Assembly (NCBI GenBank): GCA_030374805.1
Contig: JARGSG010000223.1
Span: 744,001 to 808,000, forward strand
Direction: 5' to 3'
DNA: 64,000 bases
From: Gracilaria gracilis
Lineage: Eukaryota; Rhodophyta; Florideophyceae; Gracilariales; Gracilariaceae
The notes under the pieces are model-generated. The model did not search any database. It saw only the letters and a list, made by a program, of their open reading frames with translations, and had not been told where the DNA came from. Positions 1 through 10,952 of the stretch are shown one piece after another. A program made the position numbers and the translations under genes. Within the stretch, counting starts at the first letter, position 1; every line of letters begins with the position of its first letter.

Positions 1-3000
1 TGGGATGAGTCCATACCAAGGGGAAACGTTATCGGAAGTGGAGTGGGTAGAGATGGGAACTCGGTGGATGGTGTGGTTATGTCCGTCGTCTGTTGCCCAT
101 CGGAGGCAAACGCAGTTGAGGGTGAGATCGACCTCGTCGCTGGGTGGGACGAGTTCCATGAACTAGACGAAGGCAAACTCCTTGGGAGAAGAAGTTGAAA
201 AAGGAAGGGCGAAACGAAGAAGGGAGATGAGTTTGCAGACCCAGACGATGGATGTGGAGGGGGAAAGTTGGAGCCGGCGACGAGAATGTGGAAAAACTTT
301 GGGTACTTGGATGGACCGAAGGAGGGGGTGGCAAAAATTCGTTGGATGAGAGGGACTGGAGGATCCTGCGGCGCGAGCTCGTTCCGCTCTTCAATGTAGT
401 TGTCGAGTGTTGGGATGTAACCGCCGACGACGTAAGCGGAGTTGAATATTGTGAGTCGAGCCTGAAGGAGAGCGGGGGAGTTGTCAGTGAGTTGTAGGAC
501 TTCGAGAGAGAGGGTGATGAAGGACGGGAGGGCCTCTTTTCCGAATTGTGCAAGAATGGATAGGGTATCGGCGGGGAAGAGGTTTTGAAGAAATTTTGAG
601 GGAGGTGAGGATTGAAGCGAATGAATTTGTGGGCAGTGACTAGGTCAGCGAAGGAGATGTGTTTGCCATCACGGACGAAACCGGGTTCTCGGGATTGGAG
701 AGGGGAAGCGAGGCCAGGGGAGGAGGAGGTGATGGAAGGGTTTGTGGAGACGGGATTCTAGTCCTTGATGGCGTTGGAGCGGTGGATGGCACGAATGGTT
801 TCTTGATGTGCGGTGGACCTTCGCTCTGAGGCTTTGGAGTAGTGGGACTTGAAGAGAGTATGGGCGTGCTTGAATATGCCGGCATCATTGAAGTGGAGGC
901 CTCCGAAGCGGCAAATGTTCTCCAAAATGTGGTCAAGAAGGTAGGGAACTTGAGGGTTCCGAGGCTGGAAGTGTGGTGGGGGCCGAGGACAAATACGGCT
1001 GTGAGATTGAAGGAGCGGATTTGGAATTGGAGGTCGGCGAAACGGGCGTCGGTCCATTCGGTGAAGGTGTTTTATCGCATGGAGGCGAGGAGGAGGTCTG
1101 AGTACTTGGAGAAGTCGGAAGTGATGGGAGCTGAATCGACTTGGTCACAGTATCGGTCGAAAAAGGCGCCGATGAAGAGGAAGACCATGTCGAGTGCGTG
1201 GTAGTCTTTTGCTTCGAGCATACCACGAAAGCCGTCGGTAGTGAAGAAACCGTTGAGAGTTTGACCGTTGTCGGAAGTGGAGAAGTCGCTGTGGAATCCG
1301 TTTGCGGGGTAGTGTTTTTCGATGGCGGAGAAGATGGTGTTTGAATGTTTGAGGATGGAAGTGCGGACGGGGTTGAAGTGGCGCCGGGACTTGGAGGAAC
1401 GGGGGGTGGTGAAGAGTACTTCTGAGCAGAGTCTCCCGATGGCAGCGAGCTTGATGAGCTTGGAGACGCTGAGGTGGAAGTTGTGGAGTGGTTCGAAGGT
1501 GAAGATGTTGTAAGGAGAGAGGAGTGGGGTGATGTTGAGAAGAGGGTATGATTCGAAGAGGGAGGATTACTTTGCGAGGGAGAGGGAGTGGAGGGCTTCA
1601 ACGGCTTTTTCCTTTGTGTTGCGGGAGATTCTGGGCTTACGAGCAAGGAGAGCGTCTTGTGATTGTTGGAGGAGAGTGGAGTGTGATTTGCGTGCGGCGA
1701 GGGTCTGGTGCTGAGTTCGGAGGGTTGGGGATCGAATGTGTTGGGGGAAATCTGTGCGGGAGACGGTGCATCTATGACAAGGGTGTTGGGGGCGGGTTCC
1801 GTTGGATATGGCGAGGATGTCTTTTCCTTCAGGTATGTCGGCGCAGTAGCTGGCGATGACTGGGTGACAGTGGCGGAGAACGCCACGGGTGTCACGGAAG
1901 GGAAGCCCTTGAGACTGGAGGAGAGGAGGGGGCCGAGGAGGTTGGAGATGGCGAGCTGAATGAGTTCCATTTTGGTGTGGCGGGGAATGTGAGAGGAGGT
2001 TGGAGATGGCGAGCTGAATGAGTTTCATTTTGGTGTGGCGGGGGATGTGAGAGGTGGTTTGAGAGATGGAGTCGTGGTCTTGGGAGGGGTTGGTTGGGAG
2101 GAAGAAAGTTGGCAAGTATCCGAGAAGGGTGAGGTGTTCGGTGATGCATTTGCGACGGAAGGCATCGGAGAAGTTGAGAAGGGTGATGTGAAGGGGGTAG
2201 GAGGTGATGGAAGAGGATTTGAGGGAGATGGAGGGCTTGTCGGAGTAGATTTGGACGAAGCCAATGAAGGAGTCGATACCGGTGGAGTCGGGGGTGTGCC
2301 AGATGCAGGAGGCGTTGAAGGAGTGCATGATTGCGGCTTTGAGGGCGGGGACTGCATCTTTTCCGAGGGTGGAGGCCATGGGGTGGGCGAAAGCGGGAGA
2401 GCCGGAAGGTCTTATGTGGCAGACGGGGTGGAAGAAGGTGTTGGGGAAGTGTGCGAGGGCGAGTTGTTGTTTGAGGACCTGGATGGGGTTCTTTCGGAAG
2501 ATGGTGGTGGAGAAGAGCTGCTGTGGGTCGGAGAGGGTGGTGGGAGCGAAAGCAATGTTGCTGACTCGGTGTTGGAAGAGGCCTGTTTGAAGTTTGAGAC
2601 ACTGGGAGGCGGAGGAGACGGCGTTGTGGAAGGCGGGTTTGGAGAAGGCGGGGTCGTGGAGGTGGGAGATGAGTTCCTCAGCCTTTCGGAGGGCGAGAGA
2701 GGAGGCGATGGAAAAGATGTAGAGGACCATGCGTTCGAGTTGGGGGTTGTTCGGGTGGAGAAGGAAGGAGGAGGAGAGGGAGTAGGGGAGGGGAAGATGG
2801 AGCCGACGGGGGTGGTGGCGATAAGGTAGGCGTCCTAGGTGTGGAGGGAGAGGGAGAGTTGCTGGTGGTGGTAGGAGTCGCCGTCTGCGATGGGAACGTT
2901 GTCGGAAGGGCGGTTTGTGGGAGGGGGAGGTGTATGGAGTTGGGGGGTAGACGTGTGACGCTTGACGCGTGGGAGGAAGTGGGGGAGGCCTCCGCCTGGG

Positions 3001-3215
3001 GAGAGGAAACGCTTGTTTGGGTTGAGGCGATTGGGGCATCTCCTCTGGTGCCTTTGGATGGCAGGGATAGTTCGGGCGAAGAAGGAGCAGCCTTCAAAGC
3101 AGCAGTTGGGCATGGCCGGGAAGGTTGGGGGGGTGTTGGAGAGTATTGGGGGTACGTAGAGGGGAGCGTAATATGGCGCACGGACGGTGGGAGAGAGTGG
3201 TGCAGATGATTGCAC
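1..3215 (-). pseudogene. Plavaka/KDZ-like DNA transposon transposase, copy 1 (decayed, runs off window start)
   Basis: A DNA transposase broken over several frames. Reading from 3215 downward, the start holds a single C2H2 zinc finger (Met near 3113, then CCFEGC...HQRRCP). Next comes a region with GVLRHCHPVIASYCADIPE followed by a CHRC pair near 1700-1890. This is the arginine/aspartate block and zinc knuckle that I know from fungal Plavaka and KDZ-type transposases, where it reads roughly R-hP-A-y-aD-pE...CP-C. Further down lies an H..L..I..FGG...H block, also typical of this group. The final coding part reaches the window edge and matches the end of copy 2 at 8294-9307. A 58-bp tandem duplication at 1935-2050 and other indels break the frame, so this copy cannot make transposase. 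It excises and inserts DNA in the nucleus when intact. Assignment is by motif only; a different DDE family with the same fold is possible. Confidence 0.7.
1935..2050. repeat. 58-bp tandem duplication inside transposase copy 1
   Basis: Two adjacent copies of a 58-base unit starting GAGGAGGTTGGAGATGG begin at 1935 and 1993 and differ at only a few bases. As 58 is not a multiple of three, the duplication shifts the transposase reading frame. The homologous region of copy 2 (around 7400) has a single unit. Confidence 0.85.
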
Positions 3216-3265
3216 GTGATTCGAAGGCGTTTCATATATTTAGTAAACGAATGCCTGATGTGAAA

Positions 3266-3656
3266 GGTGTTGACTAGTGAACCGATCTTCTCAAACTGAA
3301 AAGGTATTCGATCCATTTGTATACTCCTATTCCTATTCGATAAACAGCTATTTAAGTTTCTATCTAAGTGTCTATCTCGCTATTCGCCGCCGTATACATG
3401 AACGTAGGTGACACTAACACACTTACATTGTGCTGCGAAACTACCATAAACGAAAGAAGTATGCTAGTTTCCCTTCCATCCAAACTAGCAAAGATGGAAA
3501 CAGTTTGGAATAATTCTTTCGAAAAAAAACTAGCACAAGTGGATAGGTGGAAATATTTTCGGAAATCAACACTTCCAAATTTGGATAAATTCACCGGTCT
3601 TTTGTTCGTTTTAATTCGGTCATTTTTGACCGCCAAACTAGCATTCCGATAACACC
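3266..3656 (+). repeat. Short dispersed element with AACTAGC motifs, copy A
   Basis: About 390 bases that recur at 24622-24997. The sequence begins GTGTTGACTAGTGAACC, contains a short perfect hairpin CGGTCA-TTTT-TGACCG near 3617-3632, repeats the motif (A)ACTAGC several times, and ends GCATTCCGATAACACC. Its first bases (GGTGTT with one extra G) mirror its last six (AACACC), a possible six-base terminal inverted repeat. No protein-coding frame is apparent. Its right end lies exactly where the methyltransferase-type gene at 3657-4968 is cut off, so it is probably a non-autonomous mobile element. No target duplication was found. Confidence 0.6.
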
Positions 3657-4968
3657 GACGCACCCACTACATCCATTCCACTTCCGCCATCTCCATCCCC
3701 TCCTTGTTTCCGCTCCGAAGGATTCCCCCTTTCCACCTGCTCATCGTCATTGTCATGAATTTCGATGGCAGGCTCCGGTTTCGATCTTGGCGTGAGAAGT
3801 ATATCCGGGACCTTGAGTGTTTCTTTAATTTTCAAAGCGCTTATTGTCTCCAAGATGGAGGACATAAGCGAGTTAGAGAAACAATCAAATCTCTGATCAA
3901 ACGCTCTTGACGGGTCCCTGTGAAACGTCTTTAGAACGGCCCATCGTCCAGGTTCTGATATTGTGTACAACTGCTCGTTCACGACAACCTTGTTCAGGTC
4001 AGAAATGAACTCCTTCGCAAGCGTTCGAAGGGCGACATCAATGTTCTCCTGAAGATTCCGTGCCACGGTTGGACCTCGTCTTCCCGAATAGTTTGCATGT
4101 TGCTCGGTAGCAAGCGATGGACGTTTTCCTTGTGCAGGAACCCCTCGGAACGAGTTTCAATGGGTTTAAACTGCATGTCGTCGTACACGAGCAGTATAAA
4201 AGGGAGAACCATAACCTCCGCGCTAGAGAATTCCAGAAATTGGGAGAAACAATCCCAGGGCTTCGTTACCAGCTGCACACCAAAACCCGCACGCTGAGCT
4301 TGGGGATTCTGCGATATTTGCACATTCCGAAAAGGGGTGGAATATCCCTTCTCCCCCTTACGCCTCTTATGGCTCCGAAGGCGCTTTTCCATAAATACTT
4401 TTTGAATAAAGGAAAGAAAGAGAACTCTCTGGAAATGTGTAGCGATGCTCGTACCGAAAGGGGGAACTATCCGGCCCACACGCCTGGGGGCTATACTCAT
4501 AGACTTGAAGATTTCGGTTAACGTCACATTCTTCGGTATTCCTTGAAAGTCCACTCTGGTATAAGCATTCCAAAAATCCCTCACACGCCTGTATCTGTCT
4601 CCGTCCACGATGTCAAGCAACTTCGTCGACAGATACAGCTGACAGTACGAATCCTTCCAGCATACAGCCTTGAGCTCATCGTCGCTGTATGACGGGTGAA
4701 TGGGTCCGAGAAGGATAGAGAAGTACTTCTTGGCAACGTCTAGAACATTTCGATTCTTGATGATATATTGAACGAATTTGCTGTGTCTCACTTTCCTAGG
4801 TTCGTCTTCCTCTCGCATCTTCGACGCATAGTGATCACGGAAGGCGAGACACGTGGTGAGAAGCTCATTCCCAGAACCGAACATTTTTCCAACCTTCATG
4901 TCGGATGTCGGAGGTGCCGGTGACGGTGAAGTAGACCCGGATGTGGTTGCGGCAGCCATTTTAAACAA
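3657..4968 (-). pseudogene. N-terminal region of the methyltransferase-SET protein, copy A (truncated)
   Basis: The 324-residue frame starting at 4968 and the following frame from 4066 to about 3657 align along their length with the start of the fused protein at 12935-16058 (for example WNAYT near the middle, then AKEF.SDL..VVVNEQ, and the acidic stretch before the break). One frameshift near 4062 separates the two parts. Coding ends abruptly at 3656, where the AACTAGC repeat begins, so the methyltransferase and SET domains are absent. I know no named domain for this N-terminal region; it has two or three hydrophobic helices (such as FQRVLFLSFIQ) but no clear membrane topology. The start at 4968 is supported by the similar Ser/Pro/Thr-rich opening in copy B. 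Its existence as a second copy shows that the gene family multiplies in this genome. Confidence 0.75.
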
Positions 4969-5335
4969 TAACGGGGGGCAGTATTATGAATACGGAAGGA
5001 GAACGGGAGCGGTCTTGAGAAAACAGATGATTGACGTCGGCAGCGGACGGCGAGGGCGAACGGACGGGAGCTAAGGAGAGACGGCAGCGAACGAGAGATG
5101 GGTGCGGATGGTAGACGAGAGCGGTCGGCAGAAGGCTGCAGAGTTAGCGATGTGAAGGAGGAATTCAGACCCCAAAACGGTACCAGAACTATAAAGTAGA
5201 GGAGTAGAAGGGAATTGGGCGATGTCAGGGGGGCTTATGCGGTGATAAACAGTAAAAAGAGAAATCAGGGATGGGAAGTGGGTGCGGTAACTCTTAGATA
5301 TGGAAGTATAGGCAAAGTTATAACTTACGGCTCTC
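4969..5335. promoter_or_regulatory. Upstream region of copy A with conserved GCAAAGTTATA
   Basis: No gene. The first 250 bases are GA-rich with repeated CGGACGGGAG-like words. GGCAAAGTTATA at 5311-5322 recurs as CGCAAAGTTATA at 16382-16393 upstream of methyltransferase copy B, and in both places a hairpin repeat follows within about 25 bases. This shared order suggests a promoter or the end of the mobile unit; which one cannot be told from sequence. Confidence 0.4.
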
Positions 5336-5412
5336 CGGACAGCGGTCCGTGGTGCAATGGCGCTTCATCATGGCTCTGATGAAGTGCAACTCGAGTTCGG
5401 TCCGCTTTCCAT
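5336..5412. repeat. Imperfect hairpin of the GGACAGCGG family
   Basis: GGACAGCGGTCCGTGG on the left pairs imperfectly with the right arm that ends GGTCCGCTTTCC, around a GCGCTTCATCATGG...TGATGAAGTGC core. It belongs to the same family as the better-preserved hairpins at 16408, 16526, 17465 and 17682. Confidence 0.7.
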
Positions 5413-5581
5413 GCACCGTGGGAGAAAAAGTAAAACAAAATTAATTTCCACCTGGACAGCGGCCCCCTCGCGACTGGCGCTTGTTTGTAAGGTGACGCCG
5501 CGTGTACTTAAGTACCTTCGCTCTCCTGCCAACTGCCTCGGTAAGTACAACGCTCTGTACTTCCCCGTTACGGTTTCCGAG

Positions 5582-5644
5582 GATCTCTTCTTCTCTTATC
5601 ACAACCAAGTGATCCTCTCGGTTGTGACAGAAGAAAAAAAGATC
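5582..5644. repeat. Inverted repeat (about 27-bp arms)
   Basis: GATCTCTTCTTCTC...ATCACAACC pairs with GGTTGTGAC...AGAAGAAAAAAAGATC across a short loop (near 5608-5618). Unlike the GGACAGCGG family in sequence. No coding role seen. Confidence 0.55.
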
Positions 5645-6566
5645 GCGGGAAACTTTAAAGGGAGGTGCTTTTTCCGTCCTTGATCTGTTGCGCGGACGTA
5701 GTGGCACACAAGGTACGTTCGACAATTTTGTTTGATTTCTGTGAATCGTACTAACTGGCGTACTCTTCTATTTTCCATGCTATTGCGTATTCAAGCCAGA
5801 GGCGCCAGACACACTGTATGCCGCTTCTGCATCCTTGCTTTTCTTGGAACATTCGGAAGTGCTTGAGCTGGCCGTGATGGTCGAGTATGATTATTTGAGT
5901 TGTTCAACTCATGTAATCGGCTTTGGCTCTGACAGCCAGCTCAATCACTGTTGGACTGTGGTTACTTATTAGACCGACTAGATTAGACTGCGTTACGTCG
6001 AACTATCGGAAGTGGTTGAGCTACCAGTGATGTTGAACTACGATTACATGCGTCGTTCAACTCATATAATCGTGTTTTGCCATTACTGATATTTCAATCA
6101 CCGAAGAAGAATAGTCTCCAATATAGTCACTAGAAGAATGTCGTTGCCAGTGATGAGTTCTTCTTCTCCGACAACCACATAATGCTCGTGGTTGTCGCAA
6201 AAGGGGTATTCATTATCGGTCATGACTTTGGGCGCTACAGTAAAATCTACATCATATAAAGTTAGAGAAGGTAGTCGGTAGAACTACCTTCTTTGATTTG
6301 ATAGGATGTAAAGTTTCTGATATAGGGCATATTCTACCAGATCGATGTGATGTATTATTTGTTTTGTTTTATCCATGACCAACAAGCTGCGAACTACTTC
6401 TATTCTAAATTGTTCCCCGTGCTTATGAGGAGCAATTTTTATTGCTTTCCAACAAACTCACCGAACGATAGTCATATGATTTGACGCCCTTACGTCTCCT
6501 GTCATTATAGGAAGATGCAGGGCTTTAAATATGCATAAAACAATCATGAGTGAAAACCGTGGTCAA
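5645..6566. other. Non-coding stretch, no gene supported
   Basis: No reading frame of convincing length. The part from 5850 to 6200 holds diverged repeats of a word like TCGGAAGTG(C/G)TTGAGCT followed by TTCAACTCAT(A/G)TAATCG, with partial inverted symmetry, and a small CAACCACATAATGCTCGTGGTTG stem near 6170-6200. I could not connect these to a known element. Confidence 0.4.
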
Positions 6567-7205
6567 AAGCGGTTTGAGGTGGAGTGGCACTTCATCACGG
6601 CACTGATGTAGTGCCACTCCACCCCGGACCGCTGTCCAAAAAATTAATTTTTTTTTCGAGTGGACAGCGGTCTGAGGTGTCGTCCAGCTTCATCGGCCAC
6701 GGCGCGTGAACAGCGGTCCGGGGTGTCGTCCAGCTTCATCAGACACGGCGCGTGGACAGCGGTCCGGAATGGAGCGGCGCTTCATCAGTGCCGAGATGAA
6801 GCGCCACTTCACCGCGGTCCGCTGTCCGAAAAATTAAATTTTTTTCCGCGTGGACAGCGGTCCGAGGTGTCGACCAGCTTCACCGGCCACGGCGCGTAGA
6901 CAGCCGTCCGGGATGGAGTGGTGCTACATCATGGCACTGATGAAGCGCCACTCCACCCCTGACCGCTGTCTGAAAAATTAAATTTTTTTGCCGTGGACAG
7001 CCGTCCGGGGTGTCGTCTAACTTCTTACGCCGCAGTACGTGGGCAGCCGTCCGAGGTGTCGTCTAACTTCTTACGCCAAAGCACGTGGACAGCCATCCGA
7101 AGTGTCGCCCAACTTCATCGGCCACTGCGCATGGAAAGCGGTCCGGGTGATGTGGCGCTTCATCAGGGCACTGATGAAGCGCCACACCACCTCGGTTGCT
7201 GTCCA
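6567..7205. repeat. Array of 46-bp repeats and hairpins (GGACAGCGG family)
   Basis: About six 46-base units of the form GTGGACAGCGGTCCGAGG... ending CACGGCGC start near 6660, 6706, 6851, 6993, 7040 and 7086. Four self-complementary copies interleave with them (near 6567, 6752, 6897 and 7132), in which one half-unit is followed by its inverse around a GCGCTTCATC core. Two AAAAATTAAATTTTTTT spacers follow hairpins. The array lies directly upstream of transposase copy 2 and downstream of methyltransferase copy A's promoter side, so it may be the end region of one or both elements. Confidence 0.75.
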
Positions 7206-7239
7206 TGCCGAAAACTCAACGGACGCAAGTCATTTTTTT

Positions 7240-9307
7240 TCCTTCAAAACTCCTCAACTTCTCCGACTCGTTCCGTCATAAATTTATCACCGAAAACCGC
7301 ACTCTTCTTGGATACCTTTCAACCTCCTTCAATCTTGCCAACCCTTTTCAAGACCCCGATACCATCCCCCAAACCTCGTCCAGCATCTTCGGCTCTACCA
7401 AAATGCAACTCATCCAGCGTGCTATCTGCAACCTCCTTGACCCTCGTCTCTCCTCCGGGCTCACCGGCTTCTCCTTTCGTGATGCTAATGGCGTGCTCCG
7501 CCATTGACACCCAATCATCGCCAGCTACTGCGCAGACGTCCCCGAAGCAAAGGACATTCTCGCCATCTCCCACGGCACCGGCTCTCCAACATCCATGCCA
7601 CCGATGTACCGTCCCACGCTTCGACCTCTACCTAAACATTCCATCCCCCCTCGTCGATCCCAGACCCAGACTCTAACTGCCCGTATATCACACTCTACCC
7701 TCCTCCAAGATGCTGAAAAGGCCCTCCTCGCCAAAAAGCTCAGAATTGCATGAAACACCAAGAAGAAGGCCGTTGAAGCACTCCACTCCCTTTCCCTGGC
7801 AGAATACTCCTCCCACTTCGAATCTTGCCCTCTCCTCCACATCACCCCTCTCCTCTTCCCTTACAACACATTCCTCTTCGGACCACTCCATAACTTCCAC
7901 CTTGGCATCTCTAAGCTCATCAAGCTCGCAGCCATCGAGAAACTCAAGTCAAAATCACTCTTCACTACCCTCTCTTCCTCCAAGTCCCGTCGTTCCTTCA
8001 GCTCCGTCCGCTCCTCCATCCTGAGAAACGGGAACACCATCCTCGCCGCCATCGAAAAGCATTCCCCAGCCACAGGACTCCACATCGACTTTTATTCCTC
8101 CGACAACCGTCAGACCCTTAACGGTATCTTCAACTCCGACGGCCTACGTGGTATGCTCGAAGCAAAAGACTACCGCTCACTCGACATGTTCTTCCCCTTC
8201 ATCGGCGCCTTCTTCGAACGCTGCTGTGACGAGGTCAATGCAGCTCCCATCACTTCCGTTTTCACCAAGTAGTCCGATCTTCTCCTCTTTTCCATGAGAT
8301 ACAACATCTCCCCAGAATGGACCGACTCTCGCCTCACCGACCTCCAGTTCCAAATCAGCTCCTTCAAGCTCACAGCCGTACTCGTCCTTGGCCTCCACCA
8401 CACTTCCAGCCTTGGAACCCTCAAGTTCCATCTCCTCGACCACATCGTCGAGGATATTCGCCGCTTCGGAGGCCTCCAATTCAACGATGCCGGCATATTG
8501 GAACACGCCCACTCTCTTTTCAAGTCATACTACTCCAAAACCTCAAAGCGCAGGTCCAGCGCACATGAAGAAACCATTCGCGCCATCCATCACTCCAACG
8601 CCACCAAAGATTGGAACCCCCTTTCCACCAACCCCTCCATCACTTCCTTAATTCCTGCCCTCGCATCTCCCATCCAATCCCGCCAACCCGGTTTGGTCCG
8701 TGATGGAAAACTCATCTCATCACTCGACCACTACATTGAAGAGCGGAACAAGCTCGCGCTCCAGGATCCTCCAGTCCCTCTCATCCGACGAATATTTGCC
8801 GCCCTGTCCTTCGGTCCATCTAAATCCCCAAAGCTCTCTCACGTCCTCGTCGCAGGCACCAGCTCCTCCAACTCCACTCCCATCGTCTGGGTGTGCAAAC
8901 TCATCTCTCTTCTTCGCTTCACCTTTCCTTCTTCCACTCCATCTCCGAAGGATTTCGCCTTCGTAAAGTTCATGGAGCTCGTCCGACCAAGCGACGAAGT
9001 CGATGTCACCCTCAACTGCGTATGCCTCCGATGGGCAACAGACGACTAACATAACCACACCGCCCATCCAGTTCCCATCCCCACCCACTCCACATCCGAC
9101 AACGTTTCTCCATGGTTTGGACTCATCTCTTTCTCTTCTATCCTTGGCTCTGTTCATGTTCTCCGCCAGAACTACCCCGCACCCCCTTCAATTCCCGCCT
9201 CCATTGGCGTTTCCATAGATTCTACCTCAACAGATTCTACCGAGACCCCACCTCCAGGCCCTACCTCCCACCCCCCGCATAGCACTCATTTCATACGATT
9301 TTCATAA
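7240..9307 (+). pseudogene. Plavaka/KDZ-like transposase, copy 2 (5' truncated, decayed)
   Basis: Plus-strand relative of 1-3215. Homology begins near 7240 (LLNFSDSF...TLLGYL, matching copy 1 near 2180), so the zinc-finger end is missing. The diagnostic block at about 7480-7545 reads GVLRH*HPIIASYCADVPE with a stop in the middle. The clean 251-residue frame at 8294-9049 contains KFHLLDHIVEDIRRFGG followed by a conserved H..Y..TSKR stretch, the C-terminal signature of this group. After the stop at 9047 the same frame continues with good copy-1 similarity to a final stop at 9305-9307. Several frame changes and stops (7505, 7752, 8270, 9047) make it non-functional. The 5' end abuts the 46-bp repeat array. 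Confidence 0.7.
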
Positions 9308-10678
9308 ACCAATCACTACCACCCTCTTCCACAGGAAAGATTGGAGATAGGTATGGGATGAAGAAGATATACCACCTCTTCATCATCCCACAGTTATCTC
9401 CACTCCTCCCACTCTTATTCACCCTATCCTCTCCCCTCTCCTCTTTCTGCCACATCCGTAACCTCTCCCCGATGCCAAACCAAACGATGGAAACTGGGCT
9501 CCTCTGATCGGCACGCTGCTATGTAGCAATCAAGAACCGCTCCAAGTCTCCGCGTAAAATCACCATAAAGTATTCCTCCCTCACCGCTAGATATACCTTC
9601 TCCCTCGATGAAATCTACAGCCCAACCGTCGTAGTTCTCTCCGAATTTCCGGACGCACACCTCGGATCCCCCTCTGAAAACCCATCGTTCTCAAACTCTT
9701 CGCCGTGCTCGTCCCACACCAATTCCCATGCAACCTTAAATATACCCTCCACCGCCCTCGACCGATACCTCCCATACAATGTAAAAAAAAAAGAGCTGCC
9801 TTTGTCCTCCACGTCCCACACCCTCGTTCAACGTTTTCACAACACACCCAATCCACGCATCAAGTCTGGCGAGGAGCATCACCGTCCCATCTACGTAATG
9901 CTTTTCCCCATTACATTTGGTCTCCACTGCGTATCCCATGTACTCCTCCAACACTTCCACCGCCATTTCGTTCTTGAAATACTTGTCTTCATCATCGCAG
10001 CTCCACTGTGGAGCATGCACGGTTGACCCGGAGTACGCAAGATCTTCGAAACGGCTCATTCTCCACCCACACAACTTGGTCATCCCATCTTCTTCACTTC
10101 CCATAAGCTTCTCGCGAGCCTTGTTCATCTGCTTCTTCAACTCCTCACCAAGTTCCGTCCCCTCGCTAGGCTTCGCTCGCTTCGCAATCAAATCATATAC
10201 CAGTAAAGAGAATACTCTGTCGCGAGCAGCCCGCTTTCGCACCCCAATCGTATCGCTTATCGTCTGCTCCATCCGCTGCTTCAGACAATTGTCCGTGCTT
10301 ACATTCTCCACGCACTCTTGTTTCCTCCCCGATTCCCTTATCGTCTCCCACGTCTCTCGCATTATTTCTTTCTCGACCACATACTTCAACAACACATCAC
10401 TTCCACCCTCTGTCGATGTTTTGTACGCCCTCATCTCATATGCAACCTGAATTGGGCACCTAGGCACCCTCTCATTCTCTCCAACTACAAACACGCTCCC
10501 CTCTCTACTTTCTACCACCGTCTCACTCCTATTCTTTCAGCTTTTACCAACGTTTTTCGTGTCGAAACAAAGTTCAGACGCCTCCAACTTCGCATAATGA
10601 AGAATCCTATCCTACAGAGCCCTTGCGAATCCATAAAAACATTCTTCCACTCCAATATCATACCCAGAGAAACACGAT

Positions 10679-10952
10679 GATATCCGGTGGATATACGCTA
10701 GATGTGCGGATGTATATTTTAAAATGCATATAATTCGGCATATCAGCTGTGGTATCTACCGCACAATTATCCTTTATCATGCGGATATCCAAAAAGCTTT
10801 GGATATCCTGAAGATGTACCTCAAGTCTCAGGAGAAACTGATATGGTCTCTGGATGTGCAAAGGATACCCAAGCTTTGGGTGACAGCTATAACAGCCGAT
10901 GTGACGATTGTTATACATTTTGTTTTATGAATCCGTATATCATTTGGGTATC
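10679..10952. mobile_element. Small inverted-repeat element (MITE-like)
   Basis: The left end GATATCCGGTGGATATACGC and the inverse of the right end GATACCCAAATGATATACGG agree at 14 of 20 bases. The interior is AT-rich, non-coding and repeats GGATATCC several times. It separates two open segments of the minus-strand coiled-coil gene. No clear target duplication was seen. Confidence 0.5.

Noticed and set aside
2035-2829. 264-codon Gly/Val/Glu-rich plus-strand frame
   Set aside because: Shadow of the transposase on the minus strand; biased composition and no homology to copy 2 as protein.
3266-3656. Helitron 3' end (hairpin followed by CTAG)
   Set aside because: The hairpin and CTAG fit loosely, but the shared sequence continues 16 bases past CTAG to AACACC in all four copies, and no helicase gene was seen.
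6567-7205. CRISPR-like look of the spaced repeats
   Set aside because: Units are adjacent or turn into hairpins, there are no unique spacers of even length, no cas genes, and the DNA is eukaryotic.
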